64,000 nt of DNA from Leifsonia sp. ku-ls (GCA_003367665.1 QKXI01000001.1:1-64000); one strand, 5' to 3'. Positions 36,497 through 45,343 are shown, numbered from the stretch's first letter. Translations and numbers: made by a program. Notes: generated by a model not told the origin, from the sequence alone.

Positions 36497-37858
36497 ATGA
36501 CTGACACCGTGAGCACCCCCGCGCCCGTCTTCTCCGTTCCACAAGAACGCCGCATCGTCACCGCCGTCCCCGGCCCGAAGTCGCAGGAGCTGCACGAGCG
36601 CCGCCTCGCCGTCGTGCCGACCGGCGTCTCCTCGGCCCTGCCGGTGTACATCGCCCGTGCGAACGGCGCGATCCTGGTCGACGTGGACGGCAACCAGTTC
36701 GTCGACTTCGGCGCGGGCATCGGCGTCACCACCGTCGGTCACACCGAGGCGTCGATCGTGGAGGCCGCGGCCGGGCAGCTGCAGGACGTCATCCACACGC
36801 TGTTCACGATCACCCCGTACGAGGAGTACGTGCGCGTCGCGGAGCTGCTCGCCGAGCACACGCCGGGCGACCACGCCAAGAAGACCGTTCTGGTGAACTC
36901 CGGCGCCGAGGCGGTGGAGAACGGCGTCAAGATCGCCCGCAAGTTCACCGGCCGCCGTGCCGTCGCGGTGCTCGACCACGCGTACCACGGCCGCACCAAC
37001 CTGACGATGGCCATGAACTACAAGGCCATGCCGTACGCGACCGGGTTCGGCCCGTTCGCCGGCGACGTCTACCACGCCCCCAACTCCTACCCCTACCGTG
37101 ACGGTCTGAGCGGCGCGGAGGCGGCGGCCCGCACCATCGCGTACCTCGAGAAGGTCGTCGGCGCGTCCGACCTGGCCTGCCTCGTCGCCGAGCCGATCCA
37201 GGGCGAGGGCGGCTTCATCGTTCCCGCCGAGGGGTACCTCGCCGCGCTGCAGGAGTGGTGCACGGCCAACGGCGTCGTCTTCATCGCCGATGAGATCCAG
37301 AGCGGCATGGCGCGCACCGGCGCGTTCTACGCCAGCGAGCACTTCGGCGTCGTCCCCGACCTCGTGCTCAGCGCCAAGGGCATCGCCGGCGGACTCCCGC
37401 TCGCCGCGGTCACCGGCCGCGCCGAGATCATGGACGCTGCCCAGCCCGGCGGGCTCGGCGGCACCTTCGGCGGCAACCCGGTCGCCGCGGCCGCCGCGAT
37501 CGCCGTGTTCGAGACCATCGAGCGCAACGACCTGCTGGCCGAGGGGCGCCGCATCGAGAAGGCGCTCAAGCCGGCGCTGGAGAAGCTGCAGGAGAAGTAC
37601 GACATCATCGGCGACGTGCGCGGCATCGGCGCGATGATCGCCGTCGAGCTCGTCAAGCCCGGCACCGCGCAGACCACGAAGGAGCCGAACCCGGAGGCGG
37701 TCAATGCGATCGTCGCGGCGGCGGCCCAGCAGGGCATCCTGTTCCTCAACGCGGGGACGTGGGGCAACGTGCTGCGCTTCCTGCCCAGCCTCGCCGTGTC
37801 GGACGCCCTCATCGCGGACGCGGTGTCGGTGATCGACGACGCCATCGCCGCCCTGTGA
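36497..37858 (+). CDS. gabT: 4-aminobutyrate (or 5-aminovalerate) aminotransferase, copy 2
   Basis: The 453-residue class III PLP aminotransferase has the PLP lysine K294 in LSAKGIAGGLPLAAVTG, plus LVNSGAEAVENGVKIARKFTG and FIADEIQSGMARTGAF. It closely resembles copy 1 but carries a longer N-terminus and a C-terminal insertion (PGTAQTTKEPNPEAV). Its stop overlaps the asparaginase start (GTGA). The polyamine-type transporter operon just downstream suggests copy 2 serves putrescine or GABA catabolism, an inference from context only. Confidence 0.9.
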   Translation: MTDTVSTPAPVFSVPQERRIVTAVPGPKSQELHERRLAVVPTGVSSALPVYIARANGAILVDVDGNQFVDFGAGIGVTTVGHTEASIVEAAAGQLQDVIHTLFTITPYEEYVRVAELLAEHTPGDHAKKTVLVNSGAEAVENGVKIARKFTGRRAVAVLDHAYHGRTNLTMAMNYKAMPYATGFGPFAGDVYHAPNSYPYRDGLSGAEAAARTIAYLEKVVGASDLACLVAEPIQGEGGFIVPAEGYLAALQEWCTANGVVFIADEIQSGMARTGAFYASEHFGVVPDLVLSAKGIAGGLPLAAVTGRAEIMDAAQPGGLGGTFGGNPVAAAAAIAVFETIERNDLLAEGRRIEKALKPALEKLQEKYDIIGDVRGIGAMIAVELVKPGTAQTTKEPNPEAVNAIVAAAAQQGILFLNAGTWGNVLRFLPSLAVSDALIADAVSVIDDAIAAL

Positions 37859-38862
37859 GCGGGGACGCCGTGACGGCCCAGGTCTTCTCCGTGGACGAGT
37901 CGGTCGAGCTCGCCGTGGTCGAGCGCAGCGGCTTCGTCGAGTCGCGGCACGCCGGCTCCGCGGTGGTGCTCGGGCCCGAGGGCGACGTCGTGCGCAGCCT
38001 CGGCGCGCCGGAGCGCCCGGTGTTCCCGCGGTCGAGCATGAAGCCGTTCCAGGCGGTCGCCGTCATGGGCGCGGGCGTGCCGCTGGAGGGCGCCAGCGCG
38101 GTGCTCGCGACCGCCAGCCACGCCGGGACGCCGGCGCACCTGTCGGTGGTGCGGAAGATCCTCGCCCAGGCGCAGCTCACGGAGGACGCCCTGCGCTGCC
38201 CGCCCGACTGGCCGCTCGACACGGGCGCGCGCGACGAGCTCGTCCGTGCGGGCGAGCACAAGCATCCCGTGTACATGAACTGCTCCGGCAAGCACGCCGC
38301 GATGCTGCTGGCCTGCCGGGTCAACGGCTGGCCGACCGAGAGCTACCTCGACCCGCAGCACCCGGTGCAGCAGCACATCCGCGACACCATCGAGCGGCTG
38401 ACCGGCGAGAAGGTCGTCGCGACGGGCGTCGACGGGTGCGGCGCGCCCGTGCACGCGATGTCGCTGCTGGCGCTCGCCCGCGGCATCCAGCGGATCGCCA
38501 CGGCGTCCGACGGCTCGCCGTTCGCGCTGTTCCGCAACGCGGCGCTGCTGAAGAACGCGGTGCTCGCCGACGGCTGGGCGATCGACGGCCCGGGACGCGC
38601 CAACACCGTCGTGATCGACGAGCTCGACGTCTTCGCCAAGGGAGGCGCCGAGGGCGTCATGGTCATGGCGGCGCCCGACGGCACCACGGTGACGCTCAAG
38701 ATCCTCGACGGCAGCCTCCGCGCCGCCTCGATCGTCGCCCTGCGCCTGCTCGCCGACGCCGGCGCCCTCACCCACGAGGCCGTCGACCGCGTAGCCCCCC
38801 ACCTCGACCTCGCCGTCCTCGGCCGCGGCGCCCCCGTCGGCGCCATCCGCGCCTCCTACTGA
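37855..38862 (+). CDS. L-asparaginase II-family protein (AnsA-like, PF06089 type)
   Basis: The 335-residue protein matches the thermolabile asparaginase family, with RSSMKPFQAVAVMGAG, ATASHAGTPAHLSVV and MNCSGKHAAMLLA as conserved blocks. It should hydrolyse asparagine to aspartate and ammonia in the cytoplasm. The GTG at 37855 overlaps the gabT stop; a second GTG at 37870 is possible. The TGA stop lies at the edge of a 92-bp palindrome. Clustering with gabT suggests a nitrogen-scavenging role. Confidence 0.88.
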   Translation: MSGDAVTAQVFSVDESVELAVVERSGFVESRHAGSAVVLGPEGDVVRSLGAPERPVFPRSSMKPFQAVAVMGAGVPLEGASAVLATASHAGTPAHLSVVRKILAQAQLTEDALRCPPDWPLDTGARDELVRAGEHKHPVYMNCSGKHAAMLLACRVNGWPTESYLDPQHPVQQHIRDTIERLTGEKVVATGVDGCGAPVHAMSLLALARGIQRIATASDGSPFALFRNAALLKNAVLADGWAIDGPGRANTVVIDELDVFAKGGAEGVMVMAAPDGTTVTLKILDGSLRAASIVALRLLADAGALTHEAVDRVAPHLDLAVLGRGAPVGAIRASY

Positions 38863-38953
38863 CCCGCGCCCCCTCCATCGCTTCCTCGATTAATCCGGCG
38901 AATGATGCCGAAATCACGGATTAAGTGAGGAAGCGATGGAGGGGGGCGCGGGT
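38862..38953. repeat. Long inverted repeat between convergent genes
   Basis: The left arm (38862-38897) and right arm (38917-38953) pair over about 36 bp with two mismatches and one extra G, around a 19-nt loop (38898-38916). The arms begin at the last base of the asparaginase stop and end at the last base of the PotC-type stop codon (TGACCC...GGGTTA). It could act as a bidirectional terminator; no T run. Confidence 0.8.
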
Positions 38954-39819
38954 TATTGGCGGGCTAGGCGCTTGGCTCGGGCGGCGGCGGTCAGTTGCGA
39001 GATGAGCACCACGAGGATGGTGAGGATGAAGACCGCGCTCGCGATCACGTTCGCCTGCGCCGGGATGCCGCGGCTCGCCGCGATGTAGATGTACATCGGG
39101 AACGTGGTCACCGCCCCGGCGTTGAAGTTCGTGATGATGAAGTCGTCGAAGCTCAGCGAGAACGACAGCAGCGCCGCCGACAGGATGCCCGGCAGCAGCA
39201 GCGGGAACGTGATCCGCCAGAACACCGCGTTCGGCGACCCGTACAGGTCGCGGCCCGCCTCCTCCAGCGCCGGGTCCAGCGACGCCACGCGCGCCTTCAC
39301 CGTCACCACCACGAAGCTGATGCAGAACATGACGTGGGCGATGATGATCGTCCCGAACCCCTTGTTCACGCCGAGGCTCAGGAACTGCGCCGCGAGGCCC
39401 GCGCCGAGCACGACCTCCGGGCTCGCCATCGGCAGGAACAGCAGCAGGCTGGTCTGCGACCGCAGCCGGAACCGGTAGCGCATCAGCGCGATCGCGATCA
39501 TCGTGCCGAGCACCGTCGCGATCACCGTCGAGACGATGCCGATGATGATGCTCGCCATGAACGCGTCGCAGATGCCGGCCGCGTCGCACACGTTGGTCCA
39601 GTTCCGCAGCGTGAACCCGCGCCAGGCGATGTTGTTCTTGATCGCGTCGTTGAACGAGAACACGAAGGTGTAGACGATCGGGATGAGCAGGAACGCGAGC
39701 GCGAGGAACGCGTACACCCCGAGCCCGAGCCCCTTGAACCGGCGCCGCGGCGCCGGACGGCCGGGCGGGACGGGCGCGGCGCCGGGAACCGCGCCCGGCT
39801 CGGTCAGCATGGCGGTCAC
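38953..39819 (-). CDS. potC: Polyamine-type ABC transporter permease (PotC-like)
   Basis: The 288-residue permease has about six helices and the EAA loop ASLDPALEEAGRDLYGSPNAVFWRITFPLLLPG that contacts the ATPase. The short N-terminal cytoplasmic tail is Pro-rich. The GTG start at 39819 overlaps the stop of the PotB-type gene (GTGA). With PotB, PotA and PotD homologues encoded upstream it should import spermidine, putrescine or a related cation. Confidence 0.88.
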   Translation of the reverse strand: MTAMLTEPGAVPGAAPVPPGRPAPRRRFKGLGLGVYAFLALAFLLIPIVYTFVFSFNDAIKNNIAWRGFTLRNWTNVCDAAGICDAFMASIIIGIVSTVIATVLGTMIAIALMRYRFRLRSQTSLLLFLPMASPEVVLGAGLAAQFLSLGVNKGFGTIIIAHVMFCISFVVVTVKARVASLDPALEEAGRDLYGSPNAVFWRITFPLLLPGILSAALLSFSLSFDDFIITNFNAGAVTTFPMYIYIAASRGIPAQANVIASAVFILTILVVLISQLTAAARAKRLARQ

Positions 39820-40736
39820 AGCAGCTCCTCCGTCCCGCTCCGCCGCACGTACACTCCGACGATCACGAGGATGACGGCCATCAGGATGACGGACATCGCC
39901 GCCGCCGTCGGATAGTTCTGCAGCACCAGGAAGTTGCTCTCGATGACGTTGCCCATCATCGAGGTGTCGGCCGCGCCCAGGAAGTCCTGCGACGCGTTGA
40001 TGTAGTCGCCGGCCGCCGGGATGAACGTGAGCAGCGTCCCGGAGACGATGCCCGGCATCGACAGCGGGATGGTCACCTTGCGGAACGTGGTCCACGGGCT
40101 GGCGTACAGGTCCTGCCCGGCCTCGAGCAGCCGGGTGTCCAGCCGCTCCAGGGTCGAGTAGAGCGGCAGGCACATGAACGGGATGAAGTTGTACGTGAGG
40201 CCGAAGATCACCGAGAACGGCGTCCCGGTGATGTGGGCGTCCGGCGGGAGGACGGAGATCGCCTTCAGCGAGCTCGCCACCCAGCCGTCGTCGCTCAGGA
40301 TCGCCTTCCACGCCAGCGTCCGCAGCAGGAAGCTGATGAAGAACGGCGCGATGACCAGCGTCATCAGCAGGTTCTGCGCCAGCGGCCGGCCGCGCATCTT
40401 CACGCCGATGAAGTACGCGAGCGGGTAGCTGATCACCAGCGCCGCCGCGGTCGCGATCAGGGCGTACCCGAACGAGCGCAGGATCTGCGGCCAGTACTCG
40501 GCGAGCGAGTCGGTGTAGTTCTGCCACTGGAACGCGGTCTGGTACTGACCGATGTCGCCGTCGACCACGGGGGCCTGGAACGACGTGATGATGAGAGAGA
40601 CCAGCGGTGTGAGGAAGAACAGGACGAGGTAGAGCACGCCGGGCAGGAGCAGGACGAGCGCGATGCCGCTCTTGCGGCGGACCGCGGGCTCCTGGTCCTG
40701 CGTCGGCGGCGCCCCGGTGAACGCGGCGAGGGCCAT
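39816..40736 (-). CDS. potB: Polyamine-type ABC transporter permease (PotB-like)
   Basis: The 306-residue permease has about six helices, a large first periplasmic loop (PVVDGDIGQYQTAFQWQNYTD) and the EAA-like motif LLEAGQDLYASPWTTFRKVTIPLSMPG. I used the ATG at 40736, whose A is shared with the ATPase TAA (TAATG), since residues further upstream in this frame are antisense to potA. The first permease of a potDABC-like operon (gene order D-A-B-C on the minus strand). Confidence 0.88.
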   Translation of the reverse strand: MALAAFTGAPPTQDQEPAVRRKSGIALVLLLPGVLYLVLFFLTPLVSLIITSFQAPVVDGDIGQYQTAFQWQNYTDSLAEYWPQILRSFGYALIATAAALVISYPLAYFIGVKMRGRPLAQNLLMTLVIAPFFISFLLRTLAWKAILSDDGWVASSLKAISVLPPDAHITGTPFSVIFGLTYNFIPFMCLPLYSTLERLDTRLLEAGQDLYASPWTTFRKVTIPLSMPGIVSGTLLTFIPAAGDYINASQDFLGAADTSMMGNVIESNFLVLQNYPTAAAMSVILMAVILVIVGVYVRRSGTEELL

Positions 40737-41935
40737 TACGCCTCCTCCAGCTCCGTCAGCATCCGCTCCCGCGCCTGCGCGGCGATCGCCTGCGTGTCCG
40801 CGTCGTCCACGAACCGGCCGTCGGCGGGCGGCTCGTCGGCGAGCACGAACGTGTGCGCCGCATCCCACGCCACCCAGACCTCGTCGCCGAGCTGGGCGAC
40901 CGGGCCGCTGGCCAGGTTCTGGGCGAAGACGATGACCGTGCCGATGCCGGGCACGTCGACCAGGTACTGCGTGCTCACGCCGCTGAACGAGACGTCGGTG
41001 ACGCGGCCCGGGCCGAGCGCGTTCGCTCCGGACGGGATGCGCTCCGGCGACGCGTGCAGCGTCAGCTTCTCCGGCCGCACGCCGACCGTGACGTAGCCGC
41101 TGGTGCGCTGGGCGCGCGACCGGGGCACCTGGATGCGGTTGCCGCCGACATCCACGCCGAGCGTCTCCGACCCGGTCTCCTGGACGGGACCGGCGAACAG
41201 GTTGGACTGGCCGAGGAAGTTCGCGACGAACACCGTCGAGGGTAGCTCGTACAGCACCTCCGGCGACCCCATCTGCTCGATCCGGCCCTTGTTCATCACC
41301 GCGACGGTGTCGGCCATGGTCATGGCCTCCTCCTGGTCGTGGGTGACGTGCACGAAGGTGAGCCCGACCTCGGTCTGGATCGACTTCAGCTCCAGCTGCA
41401 TCTGCCGCCGCAGCTTCAGGTCGAGCGCGCCGAGCGGCTCGTCGAGAAGCAGCAGAGCCGGCCGGTTGACGATCGCCCGCGCCAGCGCGACACGCTGCTG
41501 CTGACCGCCGGACAGCTGAGCCGGGCGCCGGGCCGCCAGGTGGTCGAGCTCGACCAGCCGCAGCGCCTCGTGCGCCTTGCCGACCGGGTCGCCGATCTTG
41601 CGCCGGCGCAGCCCGAAAGCGACGTTCTCCAGAATCGTCATGTGCGGGAACAGCGCGTAGCTCTGGAACACGGTGTTCACCGGGCGCTGGAACGGCTTGG
41701 TGCGCGTCACGTCCTGACCGCCGATCAGGATGCGGCCCTCGGTAGGCTCCTCCAGTCCCGCCACCAGGCGCAGCGTCGTGGTCTTGCCACAGCCGCTCGG
41801 ACCGAGCAGCGCGAAGAACGAGCCGGCCGGGATGGTCAGGTCGAGCTGCTCGATCGCGGTGAACCCGGGGAACCGCTTCTTGATGCCCTCCAGGCGCAGG
41901 TCGGCGCCGGACTCCGCGAAGACTCCCTTCGCCAT
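40736..41935 (-). CDS. potA: Polyamine-type ABC transporter ATP-binding protein (PotA-like)
   Basis: The 399-residue ATPase has Walker A GPSGCGKTTTL, signature LSGGQQQRVALARAI and Walker B LLLDEPLGALD, followed by a C-terminal TOBE-type regulatory domain (about residues 290-380). Length and order fit PotA. The ATG at 41935 overlaps the binding-protein stop (ATGA), and its own TAA overlaps the potB start. Confidence 0.9.
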   Translation of the reverse strand: MAKGVFAESGADLRLEGIKKRFPGFTAIEQLDLTIPAGSFFALLGPSGCGKTTTLRLVAGLEEPTEGRILIGGQDVTRTKPFQRPVNTVFQSYALFPHMTILENVAFGLRRRKIGDPVGKAHEALRLVELDHLAARRPAQLSGGQQQRVALARAIVNRPALLLLDEPLGALDLKLRRQMQLELKSIQTEVGLTFVHVTHDQEEAMTMADTVAVMNKGRIEQMGSPEVLYELPSTVFVANFLGQSNLFAGPVQETGSETLGVDVGGNRIQVPRSRAQRTSGYVTVGVRPEKLTLHASPERIPSGANALGPGRVTDVSFSGVSTQYLVDVPGIGTVIVFAQNLASGPVAQLGDEVWVAWDAAHTFVLADEPPADGRFVDDADTQAIAAQARERMLTELEEA

Positions 41936-43149
41936 CAGGCCCCCAGGATCACTTTCTGGAACGCCGCCTGGTACTTCTGCTCCTCGGCGGGCTTCAGCGT
42001 GCGGAACACCTTGACCTTCGACAGGGTCTCCTCGTCGGGGAAGATCAGCTGGTTGTCCGCCAGCTTGGGGTCGATCTTCGTCGCCGCCTCCTTGGCGCCC
42101 TGCACCGGAGTGATGTAGTTGACCCACGCGGCCACCTCGGCGGCGACCTCCGGCTGGTAGTAGTAGTCGATCAGCTTCTCGGCGTTCGACTTCTGCGACG
42201 ACCCGATCGGGATCACGAAGTTGTCGCTCCAGAGCGTGCCGCCGGCCTCCGGGATGGCGAACTGCCAGTCGTCGCCGGCCTCGGCGTTGAGCTGGGTGAT
42301 GTCGCCCGACCAGCAGATCGCGGCGAGCGTGTCGCCGGACTTGAGGTCGTTGAGGTACGAGTTTCCCTTGATGTTGCGGATCTGGCCGTCGTTGACCTGC
42401 TTGGTGAGCGTGTCGATCGCCTTGTTGAAGTCGTCGTCGCTGAAGTCCTTGGAGATGTCGACACCCTGCTGGAGCAGCAGCAGTCCCATGGTGTCGCGCA
42501 TCTCGCTGAGCACGCCGACCTTGCCCTTGAGGTCGGAGCTCCACAGGTCCTCCACCGACTTCAGGCCCTTCGGGAGCTTCTCCTTGTTCCAGCAGATGCC
42601 GGCGAAGCCGCTCTGCCACGGCAGGGACTTCTTGCGTCCCGGGTCGAAGTCGACGTCCTGCAGGTTCGCCACCAGGTTCTTCTTGTTGGGGATCTTGCCC
42701 TCGTCGAAGCTCTGGACGTAGCCGAGCCGGATCCAGCGGGCGATCATCCAGTCGGTGAGGCAGACCGTGTCGGCACCGATGTCCTTGCCGAGCGCCAGCT
42801 GGTCCTTGACCTTGGCGTAGTAGGTGTTGTTGTCGTCGACGGCGACGTCGTACTTGACCTTGATGCCGGTCTGCTTCTGGAACGCCTCGAGCGTCGGGTA
42901 CTTGCCGTTGTCGTCCTGGTCGAGGTACGCCTGCCAGTTGGCCCAGGTCATCGACTTGTCGGTGGCCGACTCGTCCTTGGCCGGGGTCGGCTTGCCGGAG
43001 GCACCGCCGGTGGAGCAGGCGGCCAGGGCCAGCGCGGCGGCGCTCGCCCCCGCTCCCGCGAGAAGGCCGCGCCGCGTCAGCTGCGACGCCCGTGAGGACT
43101 GCACGATCCGGCGGATCATCGGGTCTTGCGGAAGGTTGCTCGGTTTCAC
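41935..43149 (-). CDS. potD: Polyamine-type ABC transporter substrate-binding lipoprotein (PotD-like)
   Basis: The 404-residue protein has a twin-arginine-type lipoprotein signal: SQLTRRGLLAGAGASAAALA ending in the lipobox LAAC, so it may be exported folded through Tat and then lipidated. The mature part matches PotD/PotF (MTWANWQAYLDQ, VCLTDWMIARWIRLGYVQ, LAAICWSGDITQL). I chose the GTG at 43149 because AAGGAG lies 7 nt upstream. The gene is divergent from ald across an AT-richer 383-bp region. Confidence 0.88.
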   Translation of the reverse strand: MKPSNLPQDPMIRRIVQSSRASQLTRRGLLAGAGASAAALALAACSTGGASGKPTPAKDESATDKSMTWANWQAYLDQDDNGKYPTLEAFQKQTGIKVKYDVAVDDNNTYYAKVKDQLALGKDIGADTVCLTDWMIARWIRLGYVQSFDEGKIPNKKNLVANLQDVDFDPGRKKSLPWQSGFAGICWNKEKLPKGLKSVEDLWSSDLKGKVGVLSEMRDTMGLLLLQQGVDISKDFSDDDFNKAIDTLTKQVNDGQIRNIKGNSYLNDLKSGDTLAAICWSGDITQLNAEAGDDWQFAIPEAGGTLWSDNFVIPIGSSQKSNAEKLIDYYYQPEVAAEVAAWVNYITPVQGAKEAATKIDPKLADNQLIFPDEETLSKVKVFRTLKPAEEQKYQAAFQKVILGA

Positions 43150-43532
43150 TGTGGTGCTCCTTGGGGATCGAACACGGACCACGGGCGACGGCGCTTCGGC
43201 GGCACGTCGTCGTGCCGTCGCGGTGGACCCGATCCTGACACAGAACCGTGGCGATCCGCAGCAGAATGTGGCCGGATCGTCCATTCGGAAACACAATCTT
43301 TACGAAATCCGTGCCGAATCGGTCGAAACGGCCGGGAAACCGCAGACCGCTCGTTCTGGGCCGGCACGCGGACGCCGAGCTGCTTCGACCGACGAGAACG
43401 CTGCGGAAATCCTCCGCCATTTCGACCATGCTCCGCGAAATCAGCATCCGAATGCGCAGATTTCAGTCGAAATCCTCCGTGAAGCCCGCTATGGTGAGAC
43501 CGAACCACCACGTCGAGTGTCAAAGGAGCCCC
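43150..43532. promoter_or_regulatory. Divergent pot/ald regulatory region with GAAATC half-site array
   Basis: Markedly lower GC than its neighbours. GAAATC or its complement GATTTC (or ATTTCG) recurs at about 43301, 43406, 43419, 43437, 43459 and 43469. GATTTC-N4-GAAATC (43459-43474) is a perfect inverted repeat, and GAAATCCTCCG occurs twice, 63 bp apart. Such phased partial palindromes suit an Lrp/AsnC-family regulator of alanine dehydrogenase. No gene is seen inside. Confidence 0.55.
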
Positions 43533-44648
43533 ATGAAGGTCGCGATCCCCCGCGAGATCAAGAACAACGAGTTCCGGGTGGCGATCACCCCCGCCGGAGT
43601 GCACGACCTGGTCGGCGCCGGGCACGAGGTCTACGTCGAGGCAGGCGCGGGCGTCGGGTCGTCGATCCCGGACGAGCTGTACGCCGGCGCGGGCGCCACC
43701 ATCCTGCCCGACGCGGCCGCCACCTGGGCCGCCGGCGACCTCATCCTGAAGGTCAAGGAGCCGATCGAGAGCGAGTACGGCTACTTCCGCGAGGGACTCG
43801 TCCTCTTCACCTACCTGCACCTGGCCGCCGACGAGGCGCTCACCCGCGCGCTCATCGCCAGCGGTGTGACGGCCATCGCCTACGAGACCGTGCAGCTGCC
43901 GACCCGCGCCCTCCCCCTGCTCGCTCCGATGAGCGAGGTGGCGGGGCGTCTCGCGCCGATCGTCGGCGCCAACACCATGCTGAAGCCCAACGGCGGGCCC
44001 GGCCTGCTCGTGCCCGGCGTCCCCGGAACGCACCCGGCCGTCGTCACTGTGCTCGGCGGCGGTGTCGCCGGCACCAACGCCATTTCGGTCGCGGTCGGCC
44101 TCGGCGCGGAGGTCACGGTGCTCGACACCAATATCCAGCGCCTCCGCGAGCTGGACGCCCTGTACGCCGGTCGGATCAAGACGATCGCGTCGAACAGCTT
44201 CGAGATCGACAAGGCGGTCGTCGCCTCCGACCTCGTCATCGGCTCGGTGCTCGTGCCCGGCGCGAAGGCGCCGAAGCTCGTCACCAACGAGATGGTGTCG
44301 CGGATGAAGGCGGGCAGCGTGCTCGTCGACATCGCGGTCGACCAGGGCGGCTGCTTCGAGGACTCGCACCCGACCACGCACGCCGACCCGACGTTCACCG
44401 TGCACCAGTCGGTGTTCTACTGCGTCGCGAACATGCCCGGCGCGGTGCCGCACACCTCCACCTACGCACTGACCAACGCGACGCTGCCCTACGCCCGCGC
44501 GATCGCGAACCGCGGCTGGCAGGAGGCGCTGCGCGCCGACGCGAGCCTGGCCCTCGGCCTGAACGTCCACGCCGGCGCCGTCACCAACGAGGGCGTCGCC
44601 TCGGCCCACGGCCTCGACCTCACCTCCGTCGCCACCGCCCTCGCCTGA
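43533..44648 (+). CDS. ald: Alanine dehydrogenase
   Basis: The 371-residue NAD-dependent enzyme reversibly deaminates alanine to pyruvate and ammonia. It has the family start MKVAIPREIKNNEFRVAITP, with substrate Arg15 and Lys73-type residues (DLILKVKEP), and a Rossmann loop LGGGVAGTNAI. AAAGGAG precedes the ATG by 5 nt. The upstream region carries multiple palindromic half-sites, consistent with the known AldR/Lrp-type control of ald in Actinobacteria. It ends at a palindromic element. Confidence 0.96.
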   Translation: MKVAIPREIKNNEFRVAITPAGVHDLVGAGHEVYVEAGAGVGSSIPDELYAGAGATILPDAAATWAAGDLILKVKEPIESEYGYFREGLVLFTYLHLAADEALTRALIASGVTAIAYETVQLPTRALPLLAPMSEVAGRLAPIVGANTMLKPNGGPGLLVPGVPGTHPAVVTVLGGGVAGTNAISVAVGLGAEVTVLDTNIQRLRELDALYAGRIKTIASNSFEIDKAVVASDLVIGSVLVPGAKAPKLVTNEMVSRMKAGSVLVDIAVDQGGCFEDSHPTTHADPTFTVHQSVFYCVANMPGAVPHTSTYALTNATLPYARAIANRGWQEALRADASLALGLNVHAGAVTNEGVASAHGLDLTSVATALA

Positions 44649-44660
44649 CCCGCCCCCACG

Positions 44661-44725
44661 CCGACAGCTCCTGAGTTCTTCGCCCGACACGCCGTCGAGC
44701 GCCGGAAGAACTCAGGAGCTGTTGG
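44661..44725. repeat. Dispersed palindromic element, copy B (possible bidirectional terminator)
   Basis: Arms 44661-44681 and 44705-44725 pair over 21 bp with a single G-T position, around a 23-nt loop containing GACACGCC (44686-44693). It sits between convergent stops, and both flanks start TGACCC/GGGTCA. The arm sequence CCGACAG-Y-TCCTGAGTT and the GACACGCC core are shared with the element at 13604-13668. Confidence 0.75.
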
Positions 44726-44734
44726 CTTGAGGGG

Positions 44735-45343
44735 TCAGGAGACGTCGAACCACTGGTCGCCGATCTCGACGCGGGTGCCGCGGGTGACGCGGTAGCGGCG
44801 GCCGGCCTCGCACTGGCGCGGGACGCCGCCGAGCGGATGCGCGATGGTGCCGTTGCCGGAGTAGCGGTCGCAGATCCAGAGCTCGTCGCCCTCCAGGCCG
44901 AACTCGAGGTGCGTCTTCGAGACGCTTCGGGTCGGGTCGGACACGACGACGAGCTGGTCGACGTGCTCCCCCGGCTGGGTGATCGGGCGCCGGCCCACCA
45001 GGCCGGAGCCGGAGACCTCCACCACGTCGCCGGTCGAGAAACTGAGCGTGTAGCGGTGCTGCACCGGGGGATGCGCCGGCGGCGCCTGCTCCACGGGCAC
45101 GATCGTCAGGGCCTGCGTCGGCGGAAGGCCGTCCTCGTCGAGCAGCACGTCGTCCGGGAAGCGGCCGGCGACGGCGGGCGCCGGCGGCCGCTCCGCCACC
45201 CGCTCGGAGATGATCGAGGTATCGGACGGACGCTGGTCCGCGACCTCCGGCGGCCGCAGCCGCGACGAGGTGACCGAGCTGCCGCACATCGGGCAGAACA
45301 GCGTGCCCTCGGCGAGTTCCGCACCGCAGACGCGACAGGTCAT
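44735..45343 (-). CDS. Zinc-ribbon FHA-domain protein
   Basis: The 202-residue protein has an N-terminal zinc ribbon (CRVCGAELAEGTLFCPMCGS, two CxxC pairs), a disordered Pro-rich linker with a possible phospho-acceptor stretch (PTQALTIVP), and a C-terminal FHA domain (GRRPITQPG, SVSKTHLEF, YSGNGT) that should bind phosphothreonine. The TQ-containing linker resembles substrates of PknB-type kinases such as GarA. It has a strong AGGAGGG site. Last gene of the kinase/MoxR cluster; the transmembrane kinase in the same cluster is the obvious partner. Confidence 0.85.
   Translation of the reverse strand: MTCRVCGAELAEGTLFCPMCGSSVTSSRLRPPEVADQRPSDTSIISERVAERPPAPAVAGRFPDDVLLDEDGLPPTQALTIVPVEQAPPAHPPVQHRYTLSFSTGDVVEVSGSGLVGRRPITQPGEHVDQLVVVSDPTRSVSKTHLEFGLEGDELWICDRYSGNGTIAHPLGGVPRQCEAGRRYRVTRGTRVEIGDQWFDVS

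Noticed and set aside
38862-38953. CRISPR repeat or phage attachment site
   Set aside because: It is one inverted repeat between convergent genes, with no direct repeats, spacers, cas genes, integrase or tRNA.
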